Virus record (IMG/VR): IMGVR_UViG_3300036830_000193
Coordinates: 1-35,849 of that record
Strand: one strand, 5' to 3'
DNA: 35,849 bases
Source: a virus
Below the pieces are notes generated by a model, which saw nothing but the letters and a program-made list of their open reading frames with translations, made no database searches and had not been told where the DNA came from. The position numbers were made by a program, and so were the translations under genes. This document shows positions 6,943 to 13,942 of the stretch, one piece after another (the stretch's first letter is position 1; each line of letters opens with the position of its first letter).

Positions 6943-8189
6943 TCTTTCGGCTGGAGCTTGTAGCCGCCGAGGATCTTGTCCGATCCCAGCGGCTGGCCGG
7001 AGTCGATTAGGGCGGGCTGTATGTAGCTGTCGCCGCCCTGGCCGTCGGGCACCGGCGGCATGTCTTCGAGGTATCTGATGTCGTTGGCGTTCAAGACGCC
7101 GGCCTCGCGCAGCACCGCGTAGTAATTGGCCCGGGCCATCGAGTCACCGCGCAGCAGCAGATTCTGGTCGTAGCGCGCCTCCTGGCCCCGGGCCAGCAGC
7201 TCCTTGGTGATCCGCTGCTCGGTCGGCGCCAACCACATCGGCCACAAGTCGAACTGGGTGAAACCCCTGGCCTGCTGCTCAAGACCGCTACCCCACGAAG
7301 TTGTCTTGTCGGTCTGCATCATCAGATACGGCGGCACCCCGAAATACCGGCCGATCTCGGAGACCTGAAAATCCCGGCTCTCCAGCAGTTGCGCCTCGTT
7401 GGAGGGCATCGTGAGGCTCTGGAACTTCGCGCCGGCGTCGATGATGGCGATCTTGTGGGCGCCGTCGTTGCCGGAGAACCGCTCGGTCCAGCGCGCCTGC
7501 AGCCGCTCGGCCTGGCCTTGGTTGAGCTTGTGGTCGGTCTGCAGCAGCCCGGAAAGCAGGTTGCCGCGCCCGAACAGGCTGGCCGAATATTTCTCCGCGC
7601 CCATCGACAGCCCGATCGCCTGGGCGGCGCACATCACCGGGGAGAGCCCGATACGGCCGTCCAGCGACAGGTGCGGCAGGTGGAAAATCTCGTTCGGGCC
7701 CATCAACGGCAACTGGTGGCCGTGATCGTCGATGATGTCGAAAACCTTGCCGGTCGGGTTGTCGTCGACCGGTTTGATGTGTTTGACCGTGACACTGCTG
7801 GCGTGGATCGGGTTGAGCCACTTGACCCGCTTGGAGTCCTGGCCGCGCACCTTCTGGGCGAAAAAGTTGCCCCACAGGCAGCGCTGCACGTAGGTGAGCC
7901 GCCAGAATTCGAGGTCGGTCATCTCCGGGTGGATGGTGCCGATGAGCGCGCTCTTGACCACCTGCTTGGTGCCGACCTTCAAAGTCTTGATCGGCAGCGC
8001 ACCGCCGAGCCCCGAAATCAGCGAGGTGGCCCGGTAGACACCGGCCATCTTCATCGAAGTCTTCTGGTTGACCACGACGCCGGCGTCGTTGGCCATCGTG
8101 GCGTACATCGCCAGAATGGTGGCCTCGTTGATCGGGACGGCCGGATCTTCGAGGTTGGCGCGCCGCTCGCGGAGCCGGAACAGGCTCAC
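6939..8189 (-). CDS. Portal protein (HK97 gp3 family)
   Basis: A 416-residue portal protein, which forms the ring through which DNA enters the head. Family blocks visible: VYRATSLISGLGGALPIKTL near residue 50, LTYVQRCLWGNFFAQKVR near 100, IFHLPHLSLDGRIGLSPV near 170, then a glycine-rich FGRGNLLSGLLQ segment and RDFQVSEIGRYFGVPPYLM near 280, the last being highly typical. The C-terminus (AGVLNANDIRYLEDMPPV) is the usual portal ending. Start is GTG at 8189, overlapping the small membrane gene stop (GTGA). Confidence 0.95.
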   Translation of the reverse strand: MSLFRLRERRANLEDPAVPINEATILAMYATMANDAGVVVNQKTSMKMAGVYRATSLISGLGGALPIKTLKVGTKQVVKSALIGTIHPEMTDLEFWRLTYVQRCLWGNFFAQKVRGQDSKRVKWLNPIHASSVTVKHIKPVDDNPTGKVFDIIDDHGHQLPLMGPNEIFHLPHLSLDGRIGLSPVMCAAQAIGLSMGAEKYSASLFGRGNLLSGLLQTDHKLNQGQAERLQARWTERFSGNDGAHKIAIIDAGAKFQSLTMPSNEAQLLESRDFQVSEIGRYFGVPPYLMMQTDKTTSWGSGLEQQARGFTQFDLWPMWLAPTEQRITKELLARGQEARYDQNLLLRGDSMARANYYAVLREAGVLNANDIRYLEDMPPVPDGQGGDSYIQPALIDSGQPLGSDKILGGYKLQPKE

Positions 8190-8344
8190 GACTTGAACAG
8201 CTTCCGCACGCCGGGCGACTCACCCAACAGCAACACCAGTAGGCCGCCGACAATCCAGGCCGCCGGGATGTAGACCAGCGCGATACCGGTCACCACGGCG
8301 GCCACGCCGGCCAGCTGCAGTGCGATCAGGAGCCACGGTGGCAT
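8186..8344 (-). CDS. Small two-helix membrane protein between terminase and portal
   Basis: A 52-residue protein starting at ATG 8344 with AGGAG 7 bases upstream. Two hydrophobic stretches, residues 4-22 and 24-42, are joined by a short turn (LVYIPAAWIVGG), and the C-terminus is basic (VRKLFKS). Similar mini-membrane proteins occur at this place in other actinophages; their function is not known to me. A holin role is conceivable from the topology, but the late head-gene position gives no support. Confidence 0.75.
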   Translation of the reverse strand: MPPWLLIALQLAGVAAVVTGIALVYIPAAWIVGGLLVLLLGESPGVRKLFKS

Positions 8345-8376
8345 CCAGGGCTCCTTTCGGGAAATGGTCGGGCCGA

Positions 8377-9999
8377 TCACCAGATCGACGGGCCGTCGTC
8401 GTCGTCGGCGTTGTGTCCGTGCTCGATGGCCCAGCCCCGGGCCTCCAGCGCCAGCAGCGCCGCCCAGTACGCCGAGATGGACTGCGCCCAAGACTTCTTG
8501 ACCACCCGCTGGTAGTTGTCCGACTGGCCGGCCTCGCGCTCCTCGCCAGCCGGGCGGCGCTTGCCGTTGGCCAGCGCGGCACCCAGGGCGTGTCGGGTCA
8601 GCGTCGGGTTGCCGTCGTGGCTGAACTCGCCGCCCCGGTGGGCCACCAGGAAGCGCTCGATCAGCTGGTCGACCCGCTGCTCGGAGTTGAGCCAGATTTC
8701 CAGGACCTTGCTGGTGTCCTCGTACTTGTCACCATGGTTCATGTACTGGCCCGCCCACTCGTCGACCTCGTCCTGCCAGGCGTGCGGGAAACACATCATC
8801 GACACCACGTCGAACGCCTCAAATGCGTCCGAAACGGCCTCTTTTACCTCGGATCGCGGGATTTTCCAGCCATCGGGCGCGTTTTCCGGTTTATCCCAGG
8901 TCCGCAGGTGATAGACCCGCCCATCGGCCAGCCGGCAGGCGCACAGCGAGGTGGCGTCGCGGTTCTGGGTGCCGAAAAAGCCCAAGGTGATCCGGTCGCC
9001 CTGCTCGAGCGGCTCGTCGGTCTTCTTCTGGACTTCCCACTTCAAGGCGTCGACCGCATCCCGCGAGCCGACCACGATCTCGTTGAGGTAGAAGCGCCGT
9101 GCCTCGCCGTCGCCGGTGGCCGGGTTGCGAATCTCCTCCATGATCCGTTCGATCCGGACCCAGCCGCCGTTCTCGATGGCCGAGTCGCCGTAGAGGTGCA
9201 CCAGCTCGGCGTAGAGCGCCTGGTCGTCGTCGGTGTCGATGTGGGCCCGGGGCGGCCGGTAGTTCACGTAGACGCCCGGAGCGGCGGCCTCGTGGGTGCG
9301 CTGGGCCACCGACCGCTCCGACGGATCCCAGGCGTTGGTGATCTCGGTCCAGCGGCCGTCCATGCCGGCCAGACCACGCTTCATGGTCCGCGCCATCGCC
9401 ACGCCACCGGACGTCTCGGTGTACAGGCCCGACTCGGTGAAGGTAGCGTAGGTGATCCGCTGGCCCAGCCGGGAGCGGGCCGCCGCCGTGACCGGCTCGA
9501 TCTTTCCACCGCCGGGCAAGTTGACCCGGGTCAGGCCGACGTCCAGGCCCGGGATGTTCACCGCCGGGCCCTCGGTCAGCATCGTGTAGATCAGGTCGTA
9601 GGTGTTGGCGACCTGGTCCTCCGAGTTGGCCGCGCACTGCACATGCGGGGTCGGCATCGGGGCGCCCACCGGCTCGCCGTTGGCGTCCCAGCCGGCGAAA
9701 CGCACATCGGCCAGGGCCTGCGCACAGGCATCGGCCGCCGCCAGCGGGTCCTTGCCCCACTTCTGCGGCCGCACCAACATCGAGCCGTAGTACTCGAACG
9801 CCTGCGAGCCCATGGGCGCCGTGGCATGCGGTTTGAGCCGGTAGGTGTTCAAGAAATGCCGGTACTGCTCATCGGTGAGGGTGAGCCGCTCACCCCGGCG
9901 CTCGCGGTCCGGGACGATCAGCCAGTTCTCGATCCACTCGGCCACGATGTGGCCGAGGGTCGGGAACTCTCCGGGGACCTCGGCGCCGCGCCAGGGCAT
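8377..9999 (-). CDS. terL: Terminase large subunit
   Basis: A 540-residue packaging motor. The order of blocks fits actinophage large terminases: the ATPase adenine/Walker A region MLVRPQKWGKDPLAAA (74-89), the coupling segment SEDQVANTYDLI, GLDVGLTRVNLPGGG, a Walker B-like YATFTESGLYT (184-194), the TNAWDPSERSVAQ segment, then a nuclease domain starting LGFFGTQNRDAT (339-350) and ending SHDGNPTLTRHALGAAL. Some expected acidic residues are replaced (Asp before Glu in Walker B is Thr188; the first nuclease Asp is Phe342; a later CDP-type Asp is Phe404). Start ATG overlaps the preceding zinc-finger gene (TAATG). Confidence 0.92.
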   Translation of the reverse strand: MPWRGAEVPGEFPTLGHIVAEWIENWLIVPDRERRGERLTLTDEQYRHFLNTYRLKPHATAPMGSQAFEYYGSMLVRPQKWGKDPLAAADACAQALADVRFAGWDANGEPVGAPMPTPHVQCAANSEDQVANTYDLIYTMLTEGPAVNIPGLDVGLTRVNLPGGGKIEPVTAAARSRLGQRITYATFTESGLYTETSGGVAMARTMKRGLAGMDGRWTEITNAWDPSERSVAQRTHEAAAPGVYVNYRPPRAHIDTDDDQALYAELVHLYGDSAIENGGWVRIERIMEEIRNPATGDGEARRFYLNEIVVGSRDAVDALKWEVQKKTDEPLEQGDRITLGFFGTQNRDATSLCACRLADGRVYHLRTWDKPENAPDGWKIPRSEVKEAVSDAFEAFDVVSMMCFPHAWQDEVDEWAGQYMNHGDKYEDTSKVLEIWLNSEQRVDQLIERFLVAHRGGEFSHDGNPTLTRHALGAALANGKRRPAGEEREAGQSDNYQRVVKKSWAQSISAYWAALLALEARGWAIEHGHNADDDDGPSIW

Positions 10000-10100
10000 T
10001 ACCTGGCCGCTCCTTCACCATGGAGCTCGATCAAGTGGGCAACCAGGTAGCGCGCGTGCACGAACGACTTGGAGCAGCGATAGCACCGCCACGCACGCAT
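9999..10100 (-). CDS. 33-residue C2H2 zinc-finger protein
   Basis: ATG at 10100 begins a 33-codon gene ending in TAA that overlaps the terminase ATG by one base (TAATG). The protein has one complete classical zinc finger: Cys6-x2-Cys9-x3-Phe13-x5-Leu19-x2-His22-x4-His27, with basic residues between. Both neighbours are tightly packed and the spacing leaves no other gene. A single finger next to the packaging motor could bind DNA near the packaging site or a terminase subunit; that is inference. The exact finger spacing makes chance unlikely. Confidence 0.8.
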   Translation of the reverse strand: MRAWRCYRCSKSFVHARYLVAHLIELHGEGAAR

Positions 10101-10103
10101 GGG

Positions 10104-10388
10104 CTAGGCGAACGTCGGCTGTAGCCACGCGACCTTGGCGGTGCCGGTCGCGGTGATCACGTACAGGTCGTGCTGGATGCCGCCCACGGAGGGCACTGTG
10201 ACCGAGCCGTTCGCGGCCACCTGGAGGCCGCCGGTCGCGGCCTGATCGGCGGTGACGGACGGACCGCCCACATAGACGATGCCCGCGCCCTGGTTCTGAA
10301 TCAGGATGCCGTCGTTCTCGGCCTGCACCGTGACCAGTTTGGACGCGGTCGTGGTCGCGGTGCCTACACCATTGTCGTAGCTGGCCAT
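10104..10388 (-). CDS. Putative head fibre/decoration-type small protein
   Basis: A 94-residue protein starting at ATG 10388 after AAGGA with a 5-base gap (a GTG at 10391 is the alternative). It is rich in Gly, Ala, Thr and Val: GVGTATTTASKLVTVQ, ILIQNQGAGIVYVGGP, GSVTVPSVGG. Phage virion beta-domains often carry an NxGxxxVYVGGxxVT pattern like this one. A surface or fibre domain role is inferred. It sits between the terminase subunits. Confidence 0.6.
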   Translation of the reverse strand: MASYDNGVGTATTTASKLVTVQAENDGILIQNQGAGIVYVGGPSVTADQAATGGLQVAANGSVTVPSVGGIQHDLYVITATGTAKVAWLQPTFA

Positions 10389-10400
10389 CACATTCCTTCC

Positions 10401-10721
10401 CTACGGGACCGGGAACGGGGCCGGCGGCGCGAACAGCTGCCGGGTGCGTTCCTCGGTCCAGGACTCGTGGACCTCGAACGGACCCGGGCGCGTACCGTCC
10501 GGCTTCCGCCTGGTCTGCGGGTTGCCGTCGTCGTCCAGGACCAGCGCGAGGTAGCGGACGTAGCAGTGCGGCACGTTGCGCTCGATCCAGCCGTCCATCG
10601 AGACGTGCCCCGGCTCGATGTCGTGCGCCCGGAACCAGTCACACCAGGCGTCCATGTCCCGCTTGCCGCCGATCGACGCACGCCCGCTGAACTCGCGGTA
10701 GGTCTCGCGATTGCGCTCCAT
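10401..10721 (-). CDS. Hypothetical protein between terminase subunits
   Basis: A 106-residue soluble protein starting at ATG 10721, which overlaps the terminase small subunit stop (TGATG). It is rich in Trp, Arg and Asp (MDAWCDWFRAHDIEPGHV, MDGWIERNVPHCYVRYLALVLDDDG). The visible pattern suggests a small alpha/beta protein. I do not recognise a family. Genes between the terminase subunits often help packaging, but no motif shows this here. Confidence 0.65.
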   Translation of the reverse strand: MERNRETYREFSGRASIGGKRDMDAWCDWFRAHDIEPGHVSMDGWIERNVPHCYVRYLALVLDDDGNPQTRRKPDGTRPGPFEVHESWTEERTRQLFAPPAPFPVP

Positions 10722-11170
10722 CAGGCACCCGCCTCGTCGACCGCGCGCAGCCGCCGCCGGTCCCGGTTGATCGGGGTGACCTCGCTGCCCTCCGGCGCCG
10801 GCTCGACCTCCCAGTCCAGCGATTTCATCGCCCGGGGGTTGCGGCCGAGACGGTCCTCCAGCTGGCGCAGCTCGCCGTACATCTGGGCGGTCGCCATGCT
10901 GACCTTGCCGTTCTTGCCGTCCACGCTGCGGTGCAGCTCGATCGCCACCTGCACGTAGCGCGCGACCACGTCCTCGATGCCCATGGGTGCCCAGACGGCG
11001 GCCTGCGGGGTCCGCCACAGCCTGTTCCACAGTTCCAGCTCGGAATCCCACGGCGTACTCAATGGCCATTTCGGAATTGGGCCCGAATAACCGTCGAATG
11101 GTAATTGAACTTTAGCCGCGGACAAATTGCGCCGTACGCGCTGGCCCTCCGGCTTCCTAGGTGCTGGCAT
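10721..11170 (-). CDS. terS: Terminase small subunit
   Basis: A 149-residue protein and the first gene of the late operon. The block WDSELELWNRLWRTPQAAVWAPMGIEDVVARYVQVAIEL is typical of small terminase proteins of actinophages, as is the following helix ending MYGELRQLEDRLGRNPRAMKSLDW. It should recognise phage DNA and start packaging with the large subunit. The start at 11170 is chosen because GGAG lies 7 bases upstream; an in-frame ATG at 11182 would add MEMT. Confidence 0.8.
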   Translation of the reverse strand: MPAPRKPEGQRVRRNLSAAKVQLPFDGYSGPIPKWPLSTPWDSELELWNRLWRTPQAAVWAPMGIEDVVARYVQVAIELHRSVDGKNGKVSMATAQMYGELRQLEDRLGRNPRAMKSLDWEVEPAPEGSEVTPINRDRRRLRAVDEAGA

Positions 11171-11227
11171 GGTCATCTCCATATAACGTGCGTATCACGG
11201 GTAATTGCCAGAATCGTACGCAATGCG

Positions 11228-11252
11228 AAAAACCCCGGGGCTCGTCCCGGGG
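11228..11252 (-). terminator. Intrinsic terminator in the late-operon leader
   Basis: On the minus strand CCCCGGG and CCCGGGG (11252-11246 and 11239-11233) form a 7-bp GC stem with a 6-base loop, followed at once by five U residues. It lies about 60 bases upstream of the terminase small subunit start. It could stop transcription entering from upstream or act as an attenuator that late-gene control must overcome. Confidence 0.8.
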
Positions 11253-11261
11253 GCCTCCGAC

Positions 11262-11292
11262 CTTATACTTTTGCGATACCGAGACGGTATCG
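11262..11292 (-). promoter_or_regulatory. Possible minus-strand promoter with dyad operator
   Basis: A perfect 7-bp inverted repeat, CGATACC-n5-GGTATCG (11274-11292), stands just upstream of TATAAG on the minus strand (11267-11262). No good -35 box is seen; the dyad would cover that position, as expected for a site bound by an activator or repressor. The terminator at 11228-11252 would begin almost at the start of this transcript. The promoter is tentative. Confidence 0.4.
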
Positions 11293-11297
11293 TCGCT

Positions 11298-11346
11298 GGT
11301 CAGCGAGCCGAGCCGAGCCCGCCGAGCGAGCCGAGCCCGCGAGCCG
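11298..11346. repeat. GAGCC/CGAGC short-repeat tract
   Basis: The 49-base stretch carries repeated GAGCC units (CGAGCCGAGCCGAGCC, then GAGCGAGCCGAGCC and GCGAGCC) in the divergent region beside the small terminase gene. Repeats in this place can be terminase-binding sites near cos or pac. The low complexity could also be chance in GC-rich DNA. Confidence 0.45.
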
Positions 11347-11419
11347 AATGGTGGCCGCTCGATTCCCGACGCCGACGCCGGCGCCGAGCTCGCGCGAGAC
11401 AGACTCCCGCGCGAGGCCA

Positions 11420-11456
11420 TTGCGCATTGGGCCCGCAGTGTCTACCGTAGTAGGCA
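11420..11456 (+). promoter_or_regulatory. Leaderless promoter with dyad operator, copy 1
   Basis: TTGCGC (11420-11425), a 17-base spacer, and TACCGT (11443-11448) fit an actinobacterial sigma-70 promoter (TTGnnn-17-TAnnnT). Seven bases after the -10 box comes the ATG at 11456, so the mRNA should start at the start codon. The -10 region lies in the dyad TGTCTAC-CGTA-GTAGGCA (11439-11456). The same layout recurs at 13906-13942. Confidence 0.75.
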
Positions 11457-11647
11457 TGGCCTCATCGCTCACCACCGCTTCGGACACCCAGCTGCGCGCC
11501 TGGCGTCTCGACATCCTTGCCGCCGCCTACCGGTCTCAGCGGCCGGCCGTCACGCGGCAGTGCGCCCAGCAGGTTGAGGCCCTGAACGCCGAAATCAGGC
11601 GCAGGAGCGCGGGTCACTTCGCGCGCCCTCGTGTGCGTGGCATCTGA
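11456..11647 (+). CDS. 63-residue leaderless-start protein, unknown function
   Basis: First gene of the plus-strand cassette. No ribosome site precedes the ATG at 11456; instead a promoter is placed so that transcription begins at the A of ATG. The protein is helical and basic: SDTQLRAWRLDILAAAYRSQRPAVTRQCAQQVEALNAEIRRRS, with an Arg-rich end. No family recognised. It may be a small DNA- or RNA-binding protein, or mainly serve to start translation into the operon. Confidence 0.65.
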   Translation: MASSLTTASDTQLRAWRLDILAAAYRSQRPAVTRQCAQQVEALNAEIRRRSAGHFARPRVRGI

Positions 11648-11670
11648 CCATCCCTGACCATCCCTGACCA
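11644..11670 (+). repeat. Tandem 10-bp repeat CTGACCATCC
   Basis: Two full copies of CTGACCATCC and a partial third (CTGACCA) run from the stop codon of the 63-aa gene to the ribosome site of the transporter gene. Purpose not apparent; possibly replication slippage. Confidence 0.7.
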
Positions 11671-11687
11671 ACTGAGAGGTAATGATC

Positions 11688-12347
11688 ATGAGTGAGAACA
11701 CTGACACGCTGCGCACTGTGCTCTATGCACTGCTAGTCAATGTGGTGGTGGCTGTAGTCAAGCTGACTGCTGGTCTGCTGTCTGGCAGTGCCGCGATGCT
11801 CGCCGAGGCTGCCCATAGTGGAGTGGACTGCACCACACAGCTGCTACTGGCAGCGGGTGAGCGCCATGCCCTGCGCAGGGCGGGTGTGCAGTACCGCTAC
11901 GCCCTAGTGGCCGCTCTAGTCATGCTGCTGTCTGGCGGTCTGTACGGGCTGTATGGGGGTGTCCGGGCGCTGCTGGGGCATGCCTCGCACGAGGGTGCCG
12001 CCGTGCTGGCCCTGATCGTGCTGGCCCTGGCGAGCTCGCTCGAGGCGACCTCCTGCTGTCGGGCCGTTCGCCAGCTGGCCGCCACTCGCAACGGTCGCGG
12101 CTGGTTTGCCCACCTACGCACCACCGAAGACACCGCCAGCAAAACGATCGTTATCGAGGATGGCGCTGACATCGCGGGCAACATGATCGCTGCCATCGGG
12201 ATCGCGCTGAGCGCGCTGACAGGTGCCAGCTGGCTTGATGCGGCTGCCTCAATCCTGGTCGGTCTGCTGCTGGTCGCACTCAGCGCCGAGCTCGGATCGC
12301 ACAACGTGCGCCTGATTCGCGCTGCCCACCCCACCACCGAGCTGTGA
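11688..12347 (+). CDS. CDF-family cation transporter, membrane domain only
   Basis: A 219-residue membrane protein (start ATG 11688, AGAGG 8 bases upstream; an ATG at 11682 is the alternative). Residues 10-55 match the first two helices of cation diffusion facilitators, LVNVVVAVVKLTAGLLSGS and then AEAAHSGVDCTTQLLL, with a His43-x3-Asp47 metal site. Further helices lie near 72-95, 102-120, 160-178 and 183-200. Glu157-x3-Asp161 (EDGADIAGNMIA) takes the place of the second metal pair. CDF proteins usually have about 300 residues with a cytoplasmic C-terminal domain; this one ends right after the last helix. It should export or move divalent metal ions across the host membrane. Rare in phages. 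Confidence 0.8.
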   Translation: MSENTDTLRTVLYALLVNVVVAVVKLTAGLLSGSAAMLAEAAHSGVDCTTQLLLAAGERHALRRAGVQYRYALVAALVMLLSGGLYGLYGGVRALLGHASHEGAAVLALIVLALASSLEATSCCRAVRQLAATRNGRGWFAHLRTTEDTASKTIVIEDGADIAGNMIAAIGIALSALTGASWLDAAASILVGLLLVALSAELGSHNVRLIRAAHPTTEL

Positions 12348-12361
12348 AGGGACTGACCATC

Positions 12362-12604
12362 ATGACGCTGCCCTATAGCCCCACCGCGCAGTGGCAGGCA
12401 GAGGACATGGTCACCGTTGCTATCGATCAGCTGGCAACCGAGCTGGCCGCGCTGCGGGCGCTGAGCGCTCGCCAGACCGCCGCGCCGCTCGACAGTGACG
12501 ATGTGGCCCTGCTGGTCGACGTGCACGCCGCCACGGTGCGCGTGCTCGCGGCGGCCGAGGTGACGGTTCGACGCCAGGCGCTGCTGCGCAAGCGCGCGGC
12601 CTAG
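12362..12604 (+). CDS. 80-residue helical protein, unknown function
   Basis: Starts at ATG 12362 with GAAGGGA upstream; a GTG at 12344 overlapping the transporter stop would add six residues. Residues 15-75 form long Ala/Leu-rich helices (MVTVAIDQLATELAALRALSARQ, LLVDVHAATVRVLAAAEVTVRRQALL) with a basic end. No family recognised. It lies in the same operon as the transporter and RuvB. Confidence 0.65.
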   Translation: MTLPYSPTAQWQAEDMVTVAIDQLATELAALRALSARQTAAPLDSDDVALLVDVHAATVRVLAAAEVTVRRQALLRKRAA

Positions 12605-12606
12605 CA

Positions 12607-13875
12607 ATGGTCGCCCAGCCCCACCGGATCGCCGATGCCACCCAGCAGTGGGTGTGCATCGGCGGTTCCGCGTACCTGCGCCTGCCGCTCGGCTCGTATC
12701 GGGTCGAGCAGCAGGGACGCGGCGTGACCGTGCTGCCACAAGACCAACGATCGCTCGATGCGATCAGGAGGGAACCACCCATGACAACCGAGCTCGCCGA
12801 GATCGCCGCCCACCTGGGCATGCGGGTCAGCGCGGCACCCAAGCCAGTACCCGAGTCGACACCGCAGCCGACAGTCAGAAGCAAGGCGATCCGCCCGGTC
12901 GACATCACCGAGATGATCGGCCAGGACCGGGTGCGGGTGCAGATGATGCTGGCCGCTCAGGCCGCGATGGCTGAACGGGAGGCGGGCAACCTGGACGCGA
13001 TGCCCCCGCACATGTTGCTGTCGGGTCCGAGCGGCACCGGTAAGACGACGCTGGCCAAAATATTGGCCTCCACGATCGGTGGCCAGCTGGTGGAGACCAT
13101 CGCCAGCGCGGTGGACGACGTCAAGACGCTAGCCAGGGAGCTGGCCAAGCTGCAGGACAACGACGTGTTTTTCATCGACGAAATACATGGCCTGCACCGA
13201 CCGCCGCAGGAGCTGCTGTACACCGCGATGGAGGACGGTGCGATCAGCATGCGCACCGGGCAGGGTGTCGACGTCAAAACAACTCGCGTGCAGCTCAACA
13301 AATTTGTGCTGGTTGGTGCCACCACGGTGCAAGGCAAGTTGGAGGCACCAATGATCGCCCGCTTCGGGCTGGTCGGGAAACTCGTCTACTACCGCGATGA
13401 TGAGCTCGCCCAGATCATCCTGAATCGGGCTGAGAAGCTCTCCACCAAAATTGACGAGGATGCCGCCATCCTGCTGGCGACCAGGTCTAAAGGGACCGCC
13501 AGGATCGCCACCAGGCTGCTGGATCAGTGCCGTGGCTATGTGGTCGGCATGCAGCGCAGCACCGAGGCGGTCATCACTGTTGAGGCGGCCGAGAAGACTT
13601 TGAGCCTGCACGACATCGATGCGCTGGGCCTGGAGATGGACGAACGCGACGTGTTGGCCGCGCTGTGCAATCCCGAACACAACGGGCGACCGATCGGCAT
13701 CGAACCGCTCGCCCAGCTGTGCGGCATGGAGGAGATCACGGTCAAAGAGCTGGAGCCGCTGCTGCTGCGTCTCAAACTCATGATGCGCACCAGCCGAGGC
13801 AGAAAACCGACCAAGCTGGCCTATGAGCACTTGGGCATCGATCCGCCGGCGGATGCTGGTTTCGACATCGCCTAG
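12607..13875 (+). CDS. ruvB: RuvB-like Holliday junction branch-migration ATPase
   Basis: From the internal ATG at 12781 (AGGAGGG 8 bases upstream) this is a 364-residue RuvB; from 12607 it is 422 residues with an extra N-terminal beta-rich segment whose third-codon GC is also coding-like. Motifs, numbered from 12781: Walker A GPSGTGKTT (82-90), Walker B FIDEIH (131-136), the RuvA-contact hairpin segment around 150-175, sensor 1 GATT (179-182), arginine finger region MIARFG, sensor 2 RIATRLLDQ, then the winged-helix domain (IGIEPLAQLCG, RTSRGRKPTKLA). It should pump DNA through four-way junctions. No RuvA or RuvC is seen nearby. Both starts may be used. Confidence 0.9.
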   Translation: MVAQPHRIADATQQWVCIGGSAYLRLPLGSYRVEQQGRGVTVLPQDQRSLDAIRREPPMTTELAEIAAHLGMRVSAAPKPVPESTPQPTVRSKAIRPVDITEMIGQDRVRVQMMLAAQAAMAEREAGNLDAMPPHMLLSGPSGTGKTTLAKILASTIGGQLVETIASAVDDVKTLARELAKLQDNDVFFIDEIHGLHRPPQELLYTAMEDGAISMRTGQGVDVKTTRVQLNKFVLVGATTVQGKLEAPMIARFGLVGKLVYYRDDELAQIILNRAEKLSTKIDEDAAILLATRSKGTARIATRLLDQCRGYVVGMQRSTEAVITVEAAEKTLSLHDIDALGLEMDERDVLAALCNPEHNGRPIGIEPLAQLCGMEEITVKELEPLLLRLKLMMRTSRGRKPTKLAYEHLGIDPPADAGFDIA

Positions 13876-13881
13876 CTCTAC

Positions 13882-13918
13882 CTGATCGGCGTAGTCCCTC
13901 GGGGGTTGCGCCGATCAG
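13882..13918 (+). terminator. Hairpin after ruvB overlapping the next promoter
   Basis: CTGATCGGCG and CGCCGATCAG (13882-13891, 13909-13918) are a perfect 10-bp inverted repeat seven bases after the ruvB stop. No U tract follows. The 3-prime arm contains most of the TTGCGC -35 box of the next promoter, so it may both end the first transcript and affect the second promoter. Confidence 0.6.
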
Positions 13919-13942
13919 CTCCACTGTCTACTGTAGTAGACA
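13906..13942 (+). promoter_or_regulatory. Leaderless promoter with dyad operator, copy 2
   Basis: TTGCGC (13906-13911), 17 bases, TACTGT (13929-13934), 7 bases, then ATG at 13942. The dyad is perfect here: TGTCTAC-TGTA-GTAGACA (13925-13942), and its last base is the A of the start codon. A protein bound to it would block both RNA polymerase and the mRNA 5-prime end. Confidence 0.8.

Noticed and set aside
8186-8344. Small membrane protein as a holin
   Set aside because: Topology would allow it, but it lies between terminase and portal with no endolysin nearby, so only a membrane protein is called.
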